A stretch of DNA of 64,000 bases from positions 186,001 to 250,000 of the forward strand of contig NZ_JAUYNB010000038.1 in assembly GCF_030699305.1 (NCBI RefSeq), given 5' to 3'. Position 1 is the stretch's first letter; every line of letters starts with the position of its first letter. The stretch is from Novosphingobium sp. (lineage in GTDB: Bacteria > Pseudomonadota > Alphaproteobacteria > Sphingomonadales > Sphingomonadaceae). The notes under the pieces are model-generated. The model ran no database searches. It had not been told where the DNA came from and saw nothing but the letters and a program-made list of their open reading frames with translations. Shown here one piece after another: positions 38,311 through 47,164 of the stretch. Both the position numbers and the translations under genes were made by a program.

Positions 38311-38566
38311 GGAGCTGTCAGTCTAATGCGAAACGCTCTACGTTGGTAAGGGGAGGGTGATGCAACAGATATCCTTCAGGCGGCACCGGTTCTCCCCGGA
38401 TGTGTCCGATATGCGGTTTGGCTCTATTATCGTTTCACGATGAGCCTGCGCGATGTCGAGGACTTGCTGGCGGAGCGCGGGATCGATGTGAGCTACGAGA
38501 CCGTAAGGTGCTGGGCGAACAAGTTCGGCCCGGCTATCGCGGCCAACATCCGCAAGGCGCGCGGGC
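38311..38566 (+). pseudogene. IS6-family 5' part: terminal repeat + frameshifted transposase N-terminus
   Basis: GGAGCTGTCAGTCTAATGCGAAACGCTCT end; MQQISFRRHRFSPDV then, in another frame, VWLYYRFTMSLRDVEDLLAERGIDVSYETVRCWANKFGPAIAANIRKARG. Confidence 0.8.
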
Positions 38567-38702
38567 GCGGATCATCGCGGTCAATCCGGATGGCGATGCG
38601 CCGATCTTCGGCTTTGCCGAAGCTGGCGCCGTTGCGGATGCCCGCCAGTTGCTGCCTTTACTGGCTGCTGTACTCGAACGGATGGAGAAAGAGCCCGCAT
38701 AA
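38567..38702 (+). pseudogene. etfA: 3' remnant of electron-transfer flavoprotein alpha subunit
   Basis: RIIAVNPDGDAPIFGFAEAGAVADARQLLPLLAAVLERMEKEPA* matches the (I)AIN-x-D-x-x-APIF-x-x-AD-x-G-x-VGD C-terminus of EtfA; joined directly to transposase sequence. Confidence 0.65.
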
Positions 38703-38711
38703 TGTTTTCGC

Positions 38712-39120
38712 GGTGCCAGTCTGATGCGAAACGTTCTCTGTCGGTCAAACGACCCCTTACCACTGCAGCCCGTCAGGCCATGAGGTTTTGCCACTCGGCC
38801 AGGGCGGCCGAGCGGCGAAGCTTGGAAGTCTGACGAACGACGAGATGGCGCTCCTGGTTAAAGTGGTTGTACACTGAGCCGTGGGCGGAGGCGAATTTCT
38901 GTAGTGATTTCATCTACCGGAATCGCTGCATGGCTCGCTCTCGCCGTCGGAAAGGGCAGGTCTGAATTCTCCGCCCGATTGTTGGCGTGCCGGCCGACCT
39001 CGCGGTGGGCCTCATTGCCAAGCTCGCGCATCGCGGCAGGATAGGATTTCAGGCCGTCGGTGACAATGGATTCGGCTCTGGCATGGCGCTTCAAGGCCTT
39101 GCGAAGAAACCGCAAAGTCG
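38712..39120 (-). mobile_element. Truncated, frameshifted IS6-family element (transposase C-terminal half)
   Basis: GGTGCCAGTCTGATGCGAAACGTTCTCTG end; TLRFLRKALKRHARAESIVTDGLKSYPAAMRELGNEAHREVGRHANNRAENSDLPF. Confidence 0.85.
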
Positions 39121-39260
39121 CGGGTTTGGCGGGTTTGGCGGGTTTGCGGGGGCGGGGCATGGTCGCACTTGACCCATCGCGCCGCTCCATCGCAAGCGGT
39201 GCAATCCCTCTGACACTGGCTTTCAACTGGATTGTGAGTTCGGTTTGCGCGCACAGGATG

Positions 39261-39277
39261 TGTCCAGACTACGGACA
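39261..39277. promoter_or_regulatory. Palindromic operator candidate, site A
   Basis: TGTCCAGACTACGGACA upstream of TonB receptor gene. Confidence 0.6.
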
Positions 39278-39345
39278 ATTCGTCGAAAGGGCGCTGGATC
39301 GGCTGGTTGGTCCGTTGACGCCTATGAGCGCCGAAATTATGCATC

Positions 39346-39360
39346 ATCTAGTTTCTAGAT
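39346..39360. promoter_or_regulatory. CTAG-containing palindrome
   Basis: ATCTAG-TTT-CTAGAT perfect inverted repeat. Confidence 0.45.
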
Positions 39361-39502
39361 TTTTCATTCAATGAAACGACACGGCGAGGCAATTGAATTT
39401 CGATCACCACGATTGGATTCAGGCCCGGACAAAATAATAAGAATTCCGTTCAAAATCAGAACTGAATTCAAAAACACTGGGATCGAAATTGGGGAGGATG
39501 GT

Positions 39503-41983
39503 ATGAAGCTTGATCTGAAGAGTCTTGCACGAATTGGGGCGAGCAGTGGCGCCATGATGCTGGCGCTGGTTAATTCCGCCGCGATGGCGCAGCAAAGCGA
39601 ACAACAGGATGATGCGGCCGGTAATACGGGGATCGCGGAAATCATCGTTACCGCACAGCGGTCCGAAACGAAGCTTCAGGATACACCGCTGTCGATCGTG
39701 GCCGTGGGCGGCCCCGAACTGGAAAGTCAGGGCACCGATAGCCTGAGCGGTTTCGATACGTTCATTCCCAACGTCACCATCGGCGGCACTGCGGCCCAGG
39801 GCAACGCGATCATCAACGTCGCGATCCGCGGCATCGGCGGCGCGCCGCAAGGCTTCATCACGCAGGAAGGGTCCGTCGGCATCTATGTCGATGACATCCT
39901 GTTTGCCCGTCCCAACGGTGCGCTGCTTGAACTGCTCGACGTTGAACGAGTCGAAGTGCTGCGCGGACCGCAAGGCACGCTGTTCGGTCGCAACACGGCA
40001 GGCGGTGCAATTCGCTATGTGACCAAGCAGCCCGCCGACAAGTTGGAAGGCGCGATCAAGGTCGTTGCCGGCCAGCGTGACCGGTTTGACGTATCGGGCA
40101 TGCTGAACCTGCCGCTGGCCGATACGCTGGCCGCGCGCTTCTCGTTCGCGAAGAAAAGCCGCGATGGCTACGTCCGCCGGATCATCGACAACACCTATGT
40201 TGGCGGCGGGGATTCCACCACGCTGCGCGGCCAGCTCAGCTGGAAGCCGTCCAGCCGCCTGGAAGTTGGCTTGTCAGCTGACCTGATCCGCACCAGCGAC
40301 AACGGGCAACCGTCGCTGTCAGTCAATTTCTCGCCGACCGATCTCTATCCCGCCGCGCTGTATGGGGTGAGCATTCCGGGCGATCCCCCGCCAAGCCCGG
40401 CTGCCTACAATTCGCTGCGCGCCACTGCGCCAGCGTCGGTTTCGCCTTCGGGTTATACCAATGCGGCTGCGGACTTTGCGCATTACTATAGCCAGGTTCG
40501 CGGTCCGTATGAAATCTACGGCGGACTGACGCCCGATCTGAACAAGTTCAAGAGCTATGGCCTGACCGGGACCATCGCCTATGAACTGACCGACACCCTG
40601 ACGATTAAGTCGCTGACGGGTTATCGCGATATCGATCAGCTCCAGAATCAGGATTGGGACCGCACGCCGATCCCGTTGGTTCAGCTGAACGACACGACCA
40701 ATATCGAATACTTCACGCAGGAACTGCAACTGAACGGTTCGTTCTTCGACAACAAGTTCAAGTGGGTTGCGGGCGCGTTCTATTACTGGGACGATTCTAC
40801 CAACACCCGCCGCCGGTTTGATCCCTCGGCTGGTGCGAACAGCGCCTCGCAGGGCGATGTGGGCAAGGGCAGCTTTGAATCCAAGCACATCAAGACCGAA
40901 AGCATCGCGTTCTTCACGCAAGGTACGCTGAGCGTCACCGATGCCCTGAGCGTGACCGGCGGATTGCGCTGGGGTGAGGATACCAAGACCTTAACCTCGT
41001 TCCGGGAAGGTCGCGGGCAGGTCTGCCTGGCAGGCGGCGTGCAGGTGGCTGCGGTCGGCACCCCGGCCAGCTGCCCGGCAGGTTCGGTTTCGACCCCGGC
41101 TGCGCAAACGGTGACCGGCAAGTGGTCCAGCATTTCGCCGCGCTTCAGCGTGGACTACCGCTGGTCGCCGGAAATCATGACCTATCTGTCGGCAGCAAAG
41201 GGTTACAAGGGCGGCGGTTTCAATGACGGGATCCAGACCCGCTGCTATCGTTCGCCGTTGCCCGTATGCGGGCTGAACGAATACAAGCCGGAAAACCTGT
41301 GGACCTATGAATTCGGCATCCGTACCGACTTGTTCGACCGGCGCGTTCGCCTGAACCTTACGGCGTTTCTGACCAAGTACAAGGACCAGCAGATCCAGCT
41401 GGCTGACCCCGGCCCGCCGCCCCTGGTTTACACCGTCAACGGCGATTCCACCGTCAAGGGGTTCGAGGCCGAGTTTCTGGCCAGCCCGGTTGAAAACCTG
41501 ATGCTGAAAGCCAGCGTTGGTTACGTCGATGCCAGTTATGACAAGGATATTCGCGGAGCCAGCGGCGCCGTGGCGGTCACCCCGGCAGTACCGTTCTATC
41601 GCAGCCCGAAGTGGTCCTACACGCTGGGTGCCAGTTACAAGGTGCCGGTTGGCGAAGCGGGCGATCTGGCGTTCGACCTGAACTGGGGTTGGAAGGACAA
41701 ACAGCTCAGCTATCCAAGCCCGACCAACTTCATTACGTTGCCCGCTTACGGCTTGCTCAACGGCCGGATTTCGTTCGCGGCAGAAGCGGGCTGGTCGCTG
41801 GCGGTGTTCGGCAACAACCTGACCAACAAGTATTATCTGACCGGTGGGTTCGATCCAAGCGGGCCGTCCTCCAAGCCCACGCCGGGCCTGACCGGCGTCG
41901 CACATGACCGCGTGTTCGGCTTCACCATGCTGGACGTGGGCCGCCCGCGCGAAGTGGGTGTGGAACTGAGCTACAAGTTCTGA
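39503..41983 (+). CDS. TonB-dependent receptor
   Basis: EIIVTAQRSETKLQDTPLSIVAV, VLRGPQGTLFGRNTAGGAIRYV, C-terminal VGVELSYKF. Confidence 0.93.
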   Translation: MKLDLKSLARIGASSGAMMLALVNSAAMAQQSEQQDDAAGNTGIAEIIVTAQRSETKLQDTPLSIVAVGGPELESQGTDSLSGFDTFIPNVTIGGTAAQGNAIINVAIRGIGGAPQGFITQEGSVGIYVDDILFARPNGALLELLDVERVEVLRGPQGTLFGRNTAGGAIRYVTKQPADKLEGAIKVVAGQRDRFDVSGMLNLPLADTLAARFSFAKKSRDGYVRRIIDNTYVGGGDSTTLRGQLSWKPSSRLEVGLSADLIRTSDNGQPSLSVNFSPTDLYPAALYGVSIPGDPPPSPAAYNSLRATAPASVSPSGYTNAAADFAHYYSQVRGPYEIYGGLTPDLNKFKSYGLTGTIAYELTDTLTIKSLTGYRDIDQLQNQDWDRTPIPLVQLNDTTNIEYFTQELQLNGSFFDNKFKWVAGAFYYWDDSTNTRRRFDPSAGANSASQGDVGKGSFESKHIKTESIAFFTQGTLSVTDALSVTGGLRWGEDTKTLTSFREGRGQVCLAGGVQVAAVGTPASCPAGSVSTPAAQTVTGKWSSISPRFSVDYRWSPEIMTYLSAAKGYKGGGFNDGIQTRCYRSPLPVCGLNEYKPENLWTYEFGIRTDLFDRRVRLNLTAFLTKYKDQQIQLADPGPPPLVYTVNGDSTVKGFEAEFLASPVENLMLKASVGYVDASYDKDIRGASGAVAVTPAVPFYRSPKWSYTLGASYKVPVGEAGDLAFDLNWGWKDKQLSYPSPTNFITLPAYGLLNGRISFAAEAGWSLAVFGNNLTNKYYLTGGFDPSGPSSKPTPGLTGVAHDRVFGFTMLDVGRPREVGVELSYKF

Positions 41984-42004
41984 TCGAACTGGCTTGAATG
42001 CACC

Positions 42005-42042
42005 AAAAGGGGCGGGGCTTTTTGTGAAGCCCCGCCCCTTTT
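42005..42042 (+). terminator. Rho-independent terminator after TonB receptor gene
   Basis: AAAAGGGGCGGGGCTT - TTTGTG - AAGCCCCGCCCCTTTT, 16-bp perfect stem. Confidence 0.9.
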
Positions 42043-42065
42043 CGTTGCTGACAGAAAGGAACGCC

Positions 42066-43541
42066 ATGCTGGATCGCCGTTTATTCATGGGTGCCGCCCT
42101 GACGAGCGGGCTGCTTGCCTCTGCGTCGGCGCGGGCCGCGACCGCTGCTCCGCCGCCAGACGATGCCATCGCGGTGCTGGTAGCGCATATGCTGAACGCC
42201 CGATTTGAAAACCTGCCCGCGTTTGCTCTGGATACGACCCGAGCGCAATTGCGCGACACGGTTGGCGTTGCGCTGGCGGGCCGGGGCGAGAGCGGGGTGC
42301 GTGAACTGCGCGAGCTCGCGGCCACAATTGGCGGCAAAGGCGAGAGCACCGTCTGGGCCAGCAAGTTGCGCCTGCCCAGCCACGATGCCGCACGAATAAA
42401 CGCGGTGATGGTTCACGCGCTGGAATACGATGACACGTTCGGGCCTGGCTTTCTTCATCCATCGGCGATCACGCTCCCCGCCGCGCTGGCGGTGGCGGAC
42501 ATGGTGGGCAAAGTCAGCGGGCGGGAATTACTGGCTGCGGTCACGTTGGCGAACGACATCGCCTGCCGCCTTTCCATCGCGGGGCAGCCGGGGGTCGATG
42601 GCTTTGCCATCGGCTGGCACAACACGACGCTGATTGGCTACCTCTCATCCGCACTGGTTGCAGGGCGGCTGATGCGACTGAACCGGGACCAGTTAGTCCA
42701 TGCAGCCGGAATCGCGGCACATCAGGCCGCAGGCAATGCGCAGTCGCATATCGATGGTGCGCTGACCAAGCGGATGGGGCCCGGCTTTGCCTCTGCCGCC
42801 GGGGTTCTGGCGGCGCGGCTGGCGGCGCGCGAGGTGACCGGTCCGCGCGGCGTGCTGGAGGGCAGAAAAGGCTGGTTCACCCAGTATCACAAAGGTATTT
42901 ATTCGCGCGATCTGCTGTTGGACGGGCTGGGGAGCGAGTATCCTGGCGCGGCGATGTCGTTCAAACCGTGGCCGTCCTGTCGGGGATCGCATACCTCTGC
43001 CGATGCCGCGCTCCAGATCGCGGCGGTAATGGGGCCGCGCGCGGGCGCGATCACGCGGATCGTGATCCGCAATGGGCCAGCTGAATGGGGCTTTCTGACC
43101 ACACCGATAGAGCGCAAGCGCCACCCTGCCACCACGGTCGAGGCGCAGTTCAGCGTGCCCTGGGTGGTCGCCGCTGCACTCACTGACGGTAAGGTCGGGA
43201 TCGCCCACTTTACCCTGGAAGCACTGCTCCGCGACGATCTGCGGGCCATGGCCGCGCGGATCGAGACGGTGCAGGACGACGGCCTGGCTCACCCATCTGG
43301 CGGGCCAGGGGCAGCGGTGGTCGAAGTGACGTTGCAAGACGGGCAGACCCTGCGCCGCCATGTTGCGGCCGCAAAGGGCGATCCGGACGTGCCGATGAGC
43401 GCGGCGGAAGTGACCGCGAAGTTCGATGACTGTCTGGACTATGCCGGGATCGGACCCGCCCGGCAGGCCCGCTTGCGTGCCCTGCTGAACGGGGTGGATC
43501 GCCTGCCGGACGTATCCCGCCTCACCGCGGCGATGGCTTGA
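42066..43541 (+). CDS. MmgE/PrpD family protein with apparent Tat signal
   Basis: MLDRRLFMGAALTSGLLASASARA leader; ALEYDDTFGPGFLHPSAITLPAALAVADMVGKVSGRELLAAVTLANDIACRLS. Confidence 0.85.
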   Translation: MLDRRLFMGAALTSGLLASASARAATAAPPPDDAIAVLVAHMLNARFENLPAFALDTTRAQLRDTVGVALAGRGESGVRELRELAATIGGKGESTVWASKLRLPSHDAARINAVMVHALEYDDTFGPGFLHPSAITLPAALAVADMVGKVSGRELLAAVTLANDIACRLSIAGQPGVDGFAIGWHNTTLIGYLSSALVAGRLMRLNRDQLVHAAGIAAHQAAGNAQSHIDGALTKRMGPGFASAAGVLAARLAAREVTGPRGVLEGRKGWFTQYHKGIYSRDLLLDGLGSEYPGAAMSFKPWPSCRGSHTSADAALQIAAVMGPRAGAITRIVIRNGPAEWGFLTTPIERKRHPATTVEAQFSVPWVVAAALTDGKVGIAHFTLEALLRDDLRAMAARIETVQDDGLAHPSGGPGAAVVEVTLQDGQTLRRHVAAAKGDPDVPMSAAEVTAKFDDCLDYAGIGPARQARLRALLNGVDRLPDVSRLTAAMA

Positions 43542-43548
43542 TCGCTCC

Positions 43549-44112
43549 CTACACGCCTGCCCAGGGTAGCGGCTTCTTCCATGGGACCATGGTGCGATCC
43601 CAGGTGGAGATGCTGAACCGGCGGAACTTCCATTCCCCGCCGTCCGGCACGCATTCGCAGGTAAAATAGCCTAAGCTGCGCACCCCGCGCGACGCTTTCG
43701 CGGAATTGGCGTTGAAATGGGTAGCATAGGCGTGGACCACGCAGCTTTGTCCGGTGGGGATGAAGCGAAACTGCCCGGCCTCGTGCATCCAGATGTCATC
43801 GCCTTCACGCTCGCGCAGCGCGATCAGCGTGCGGAACCAGCCAAGGATCGCAGCCTTGTCGCGGTAGGCGTTGCCTTTGCCTACGACCAGCGCGTCGACC
43901 GTGAACAGCGCGAGGAATTCATCCTCGTCCGAACAGTCGTAGGCCCAGAGGTAGCGGGTGAACAGATCCTCGATCCCGGCGCGGTCTTCCAGCGTCAGGC
44001 GGCCTTTGCTGCGCCGGGGTTTTGCAGCCGCCGGGGCCAGCGCCGCAGTCGCCGCCGCCCCCAGCCCGGCCAGCGCTAGCCCGCGCCGGCTGACTTTGCC
44101 TGCACCGCTCAT
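43549..44112 (-). CDS. Exported SnoaL-like (NTF2-fold) protein with Tat-like signal
   Basis: SRRGLALAGLGAAATAALAPAAA; LEDRAGIEDLFTRYLWAYDCSDEDEFLALFTVDALVVGKG. Confidence 0.75.
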   Translation of the reverse strand: MSGAGKVSRRGLALAGLGAAATAALAPAAAKPRRSKGRLTLEDRAGIEDLFTRYLWAYDCSDEDEFLALFTVDALVVGKGNAYRDKAAILGWFRTLIALREREGDDIWMHEAGQFRFIPTGQSCVVHAYATHFNANSAKASRGVRSLGYFTCECVPDGGEWKFRRFSISTWDRTMVPWKKPLPWAGV

Positions 44113-44774
44113 GACCGGTCCGCCAGTGCGGGGCGGGCGATGCGCTGAAACCCCAGCATCAGGACGAACGATGCCAGCGGCGGCAGCCAGTCACGCGGCG
44201 GCAAGCGGCGGTCCGCCGAACCCGTGAACCACGATGCAGCCATGATGATGACCATGAGACCTGCGAAGAACAGCCAGATCGGCAGTACGCTGCCGCTGGA
44301 CTCTGCGGTCGGCGCCGGTGCGGGCGCGCTGTCAGGCGCTTCCCACAGCCAGCGTGGCTGATTACGCATATTGAGCATCGATCGATAATAGGCCCCGTAG
44401 CCCAGCAGTACCATGCCGTTGATGACCAGTTCCTGCACCCCGGTGTAATAGTGCCGCGCCCCATGCGTCCCTTCGACCACGATGTTGAGATAGGCGATCA
44501 TCACCGTGATCGGGAACTCCATCACTGCCACCAGCGGGGTGAACCGGTTGACCAGCGCCAGCAGGCCCAATGCAAATTCGATGTATTTCACCAGCGGGTA
44601 AAGTCCGACTTTGTCCAGTTCCGCCATGAAATGCCCGACCGGGGATGCTGGGTTGTAGAAAGCGGATGGTACCCAGCCGAAAAAGATATAGGCCCCGCCC
44701 GAATAGAGCAGGTGACTGGCAAAGAGGATCCGGAAGAAGGTGACGACCTGCCATTGGAACGTTCTCGATTGCAC
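44109..44774 (-). CDS. DoxX-like membrane protein
   Basis: FFRILFASHLLYSGGAYIFFGWVPSAFY...KYIEFALGLLALVNRFTPLVAVMEFPITVMI; GTG start with GGAGAA upstream. Confidence 0.7.
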   Translation of the reverse strand: MQSRTFQWQVVTFFRILFASHLLYSGGAYIFFGWVPSAFYNPASPVGHFMAELDKVGLYPLVKYIEFALGLLALVNRFTPLVAVMEFPITVMIAYLNIVVEGTHGARHYYTGVQELVINGMVLLGYGAYYRSMLNMRNQPRWLWEAPDSAPAPAPTAESSGSVLPIWLFFAGLMVIIMAASWFTGSADRRLPPRDWLPPLASFVLMLGFQRIARPALADRS

Positions 44775-44855
44775 GGCTTCTCCCCTTTTTTTGATCCTCG
44801 TTAGCCCGCGAAGCTGGACAAAGAACTCGTCCGCGCAAAGCACAATGGGTGCGCC

Positions 44856-44870
44856 GTCCGATTTTTGGAC
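44856..44870. promoter_or_regulatory. Palindromic operator candidate, site B
   Basis: GTCCGATTTTTGGAC (followed by A) in divergent intergenic region. Confidence 0.55.
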
Positions 44871-44890
44871 AGCGGCTGATCGGCGGCCTG

Positions 44891-44907
44891 TGTCCGAGAA
44901 ACGGGCA
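44891..44907. promoter_or_regulatory. Degenerate copy of the operator candidate, site B'
   Basis: TGTCCGAGAAACGGGCA, one mismatch in the outer arms. Confidence 0.4.
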
Positions 44908-45020
44908 GCGCCGGGAAAGGCCATTTATCGCCGCGTGGGATTGGTGCTAGGCCTCGCCCCAACAAGGACCGGATGGTCGGCGATGCAGTTTGCAAGCGCA
45001 CCAATGCCGGAGGAGGGGAT

Positions 45021-45455
45021 ATGATCACGGCGAGCCGTCGCAGCCTGAAGCTGTTGTCGATCGGGATCGGGCTGCTGTTCACTGGTGCTGTCTATTACAC
45101 CATGCACAACAACCCGCGCTGGGATTGGACTGCGCCGGGCGTGGGCAAGTTGCCTCGCGATATCGTGGCTGAGTTCATGGATCAGGCCTATACCAAGGGG
45201 CAGGGCGGCACCGCGCAGCAGAGCTATTTCGCCAAGGGCGCGTTCGACAACGCGCCCGCAGCAAAGGACCGCCGCGATGGCGCGCCTGTGCCGCACCAGA
45301 TCCGCCAGGTGATCGCGCAGGGCATGACCGTGGCCGTGATTCACCGCATTGCTCCGGCGCGCGGCGAGCCGGGGGTGGACGTGATCGACGTGTTCACGAT
45401 CAAGGAAGGACGGATTGCGCGGCGTGACCGCTATCCGACCCACTTCACACAGTAA
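45021..45455 (+). CDS. Membrane-anchored SnoaL-like protein
   Basis: N-terminal TM (LKLLSIGIGLLFTGAVYYTM); C-terminal VIDVFTIKEGRIARRDRY typical of SnoaL-like folds. Confidence 0.6.
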   Translation: MITASRRSLKLLSIGIGLLFTGAVYYTMHNNPRWDWTAPGVGKLPRDIVAEFMDQAYTKGQGGTAQQSYFAKGAFDNAPAAKDRRDGAPVPHQIRQVIAQGMTVAVIHRIAPARGEPGVDVIDVFTIKEGRIARRDRYPTHFTQ

Positions 45456-46045
45456 TGGCAGGAGAAGGCCCCGTGGGACTCGACAGCAACACCGGCCCTG
45501 CCAGCGCGGGTGCAGCCGCCGACCGGGTGGAAATCGCGCTGACCGCCGGAACGCTCTGGCGCGGGGTGATCACGCTGCTGCGCCTGTTCCTGGGCGCGTG
45601 GATGCTCAACAGCGGTTACAGCTATTGGGCGCAGGAATTTGGCTGGCCGCCCGCCTTTCCGCAGCCGTTCGGCACGCTGCCCGCATCGAACCAGATGCTG
45701 GTGACGATGGTGGAAGTCGGCCTGTTCGATTTCGTGAAGACGGTCGAAGTGATCGGCGGGCTGTGCCTGATCTTCGGTGTGTTCGTGCCGGCGGCCACGT
45801 TGCTGCTGCTGCCGGTGTCGGCGGTGGTGTTCTATAACGCGGTGTTCCTGAACCTGCGCACCGATCGGCTGTTCAGCCCGAACTACATGGGCGTGTCGTG
45901 CCTTTACATCAACGTGATCGTCGCGCTGGCCTATATCCGGCACTACCTGCCGCTGCTGGCGCTGCATTCGGCGCCGGGCAGCCTGCGCGATCTGGCGGAG
46001 CTGCCGACGGTCCTCAGTAAACCAGACAACAATCCGCACCACTGA
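45455..46045 (+). CDS. DoxX-like membrane protein
   Basis: ITLLRLFLGAWMLNSGYSYWAQEF, four TM segments. Confidence 0.65.
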   Translation: MAGEGPVGLDSNTGPASAGAAADRVEIALTAGTLWRGVITLLRLFLGAWMLNSGYSYWAQEFGWPPAFPQPFGTLPASNQMLVTMVEVGLFDFVKTVEVIGGLCLIFGVFVPAATLLLLPVSAVVFYNAVFLNLRTDRLFSPNYMGVSCLYINVIVALAYIRHYLPLLALHSAPGSLRDLAELPTVLSKPDNNPHH

Positions 46046-46091
46046 CGGGGTCGCACAGCGCACCGCGTCAGGGTCTATGGGGAGAACGGGC

Positions 46092-46568
46092 GTGGCCCAG
46101 AACAAGACGATGTACTACATCATAACGTGGATCCGCCTGTTCTTCGGCGCGCATCTGCTGTTTTCCGGCGGGCGCTACATCCTGACCGGCTATATGCCCG
46201 CCATCCCGGGGATCGGCGGCGAATGGGCGTCAGCCAATGCCGCGCTCGGGCTGTATCAGGCGGTCAAGTACATGGAATTCGTGTTTGGCGTCATGCTGCT
46301 GACCAACCGGTTCGTGCTGCTGGCGCTGATTCTGGAAATGCCCGCCACGGTCAACATCTTCTGGCTGAACACCTTCATCGTCGGCACGCCGCGCCAGCTG
46401 TTCACCGGCCCGCAGGAACTGTTCCTGAACGGCGTGCTGCTGCTGGCTTACAGCGGCTATCTGGGCGCCGCGCTGAGACCCCGGCTGGAGCCGCTGTGGC
46501 TGTGGAATTCACACCGCGCCTACAAGGACAACTATGCGGAGCAAATCCGCGCTGAGGGAGGACTGTGA
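46092..46568 (+). CDS. DoxX-like membrane protein, paralog of 44109..44774
   Basis: IRLFFGAHLLFSGGRYILTGYMPA...KYMEFVFGVMLLTNRFVLLALILEMPATVNIF aligns with the minus-strand paralog. Confidence 0.7.
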   Translation: MAQNKTMYYIITWIRLFFGAHLLFSGGRYILTGYMPAIPGIGGEWASANAALGLYQAVKYMEFVFGVMLLTNRFVLLALILEMPATVNIFWLNTFIVGTPRQLFTGPQELFLNGVLLLAYSGYLGAALRPRLEPLWLWNSHRAYKDNYAEQIRAEGGL

Positions 46569-46750
46569 TGCGCAAGCCTGAATGGATCGCGATCATCGCC
46601 TGCATCGTGCTGAGCCTGACGGTGTTCGTCGGCTCGACCGGGCTGGGTTACGCCGTGTACCGCCCGCTGCGGTATTACGACATCTTCTCGCTGGTGATCG
46701 CCTGGACGGGCCTTGCCTATCACTTGTGGCGCGGTCACCGCGCGGGTTGA
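46568..46750 (+). CDS. Small two-TM membrane protein
   Basis: MRKPEWIAIIACIVLSLTVFVGSTGLGYAVYRPLRYYDIFSLVIAWTGLAYHLWRGHRAG. Confidence 0.5.
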   Translation: MRKPEWIAIIACIVLSLTVFVGSTGLGYAVYRPLRYYDIFSLVIAWTGLAYHLWRGHRAG

Positions 46751-46764
46751 GGGGGAGAACGCCG

Positions 46765-47070
46765 ATGACCATGAAAATCGCCATGACCGCAGCCGGTGCC
46801 GTCCTGCTGTTGGCAGGCTGCAAGGGTGGCGATCTGCCGCCCGAGAACCGCTGCGCGATGTACTGGGATTATTACTACAACGCCGGGCTGGGCAAGCCGC
46901 CAGCCGAGCGGCAGAGCGCGGCGGGGGTTGAGTTCGATGACATTCGCGCGATCGTGAAGGCCGATCCTTCGGACAAGACCGAGGTCTGCCAGAAGATCCT
47001 GAACGATGCCTTCCCCGGCGATCCGGCCTTGCAGGGCGTCACCGGGCCGATCCCGCCCGCGTCCGAGTAA
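46765..47070 (+). CDS. Small lipoprotein
   Basis: MKIAMTAAGAVLLLAGCKGG lipobox. Confidence 0.65.
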   Translation: MTMKIAMTAAGAVLLLAGCKGGDLPPENRCAMYWDYYYNAGLGKPPAERQSAAGVEFDDIRAIVKADPSDKTEVCQKILNDAFPGDPALQGVTGPIPPASE

Positions 47071-47112
47071 ACCTCTGAAATTCAACACCCCAGCCTGAAC
47101 GCTGGCGCGCCA

Positions 47113-47129
47113 AATCCGATTTTCGGACA
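47113..47129. promoter_or_regulatory. Palindromic operator candidate, site C
   Basis: AATCCGATTTTCGGACA upstream of extradiol dioxygenase gene. Confidence 0.55.
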
Positions 47130-47164
47130 GCGCCCGCGATAATACTGGCGGGGCGCTATTTTTC

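Noticed and set aside
39120-39147. GGCGGGTTT triple repeat as a possible regulatory repeat
   Set aside because: Lies at the broken edge of the degenerate transposase and encodes KPAKPAKPA on the minus strand; more likely IS decay than function.
41994-42065. Upstream extension of the MmgE/PrpD ORF
   Set aside because: Contains a perfect 16-bp-stem terminator; translation most likely starts at ATG 42066 after an AGAAAGGA ribosome-binding site.
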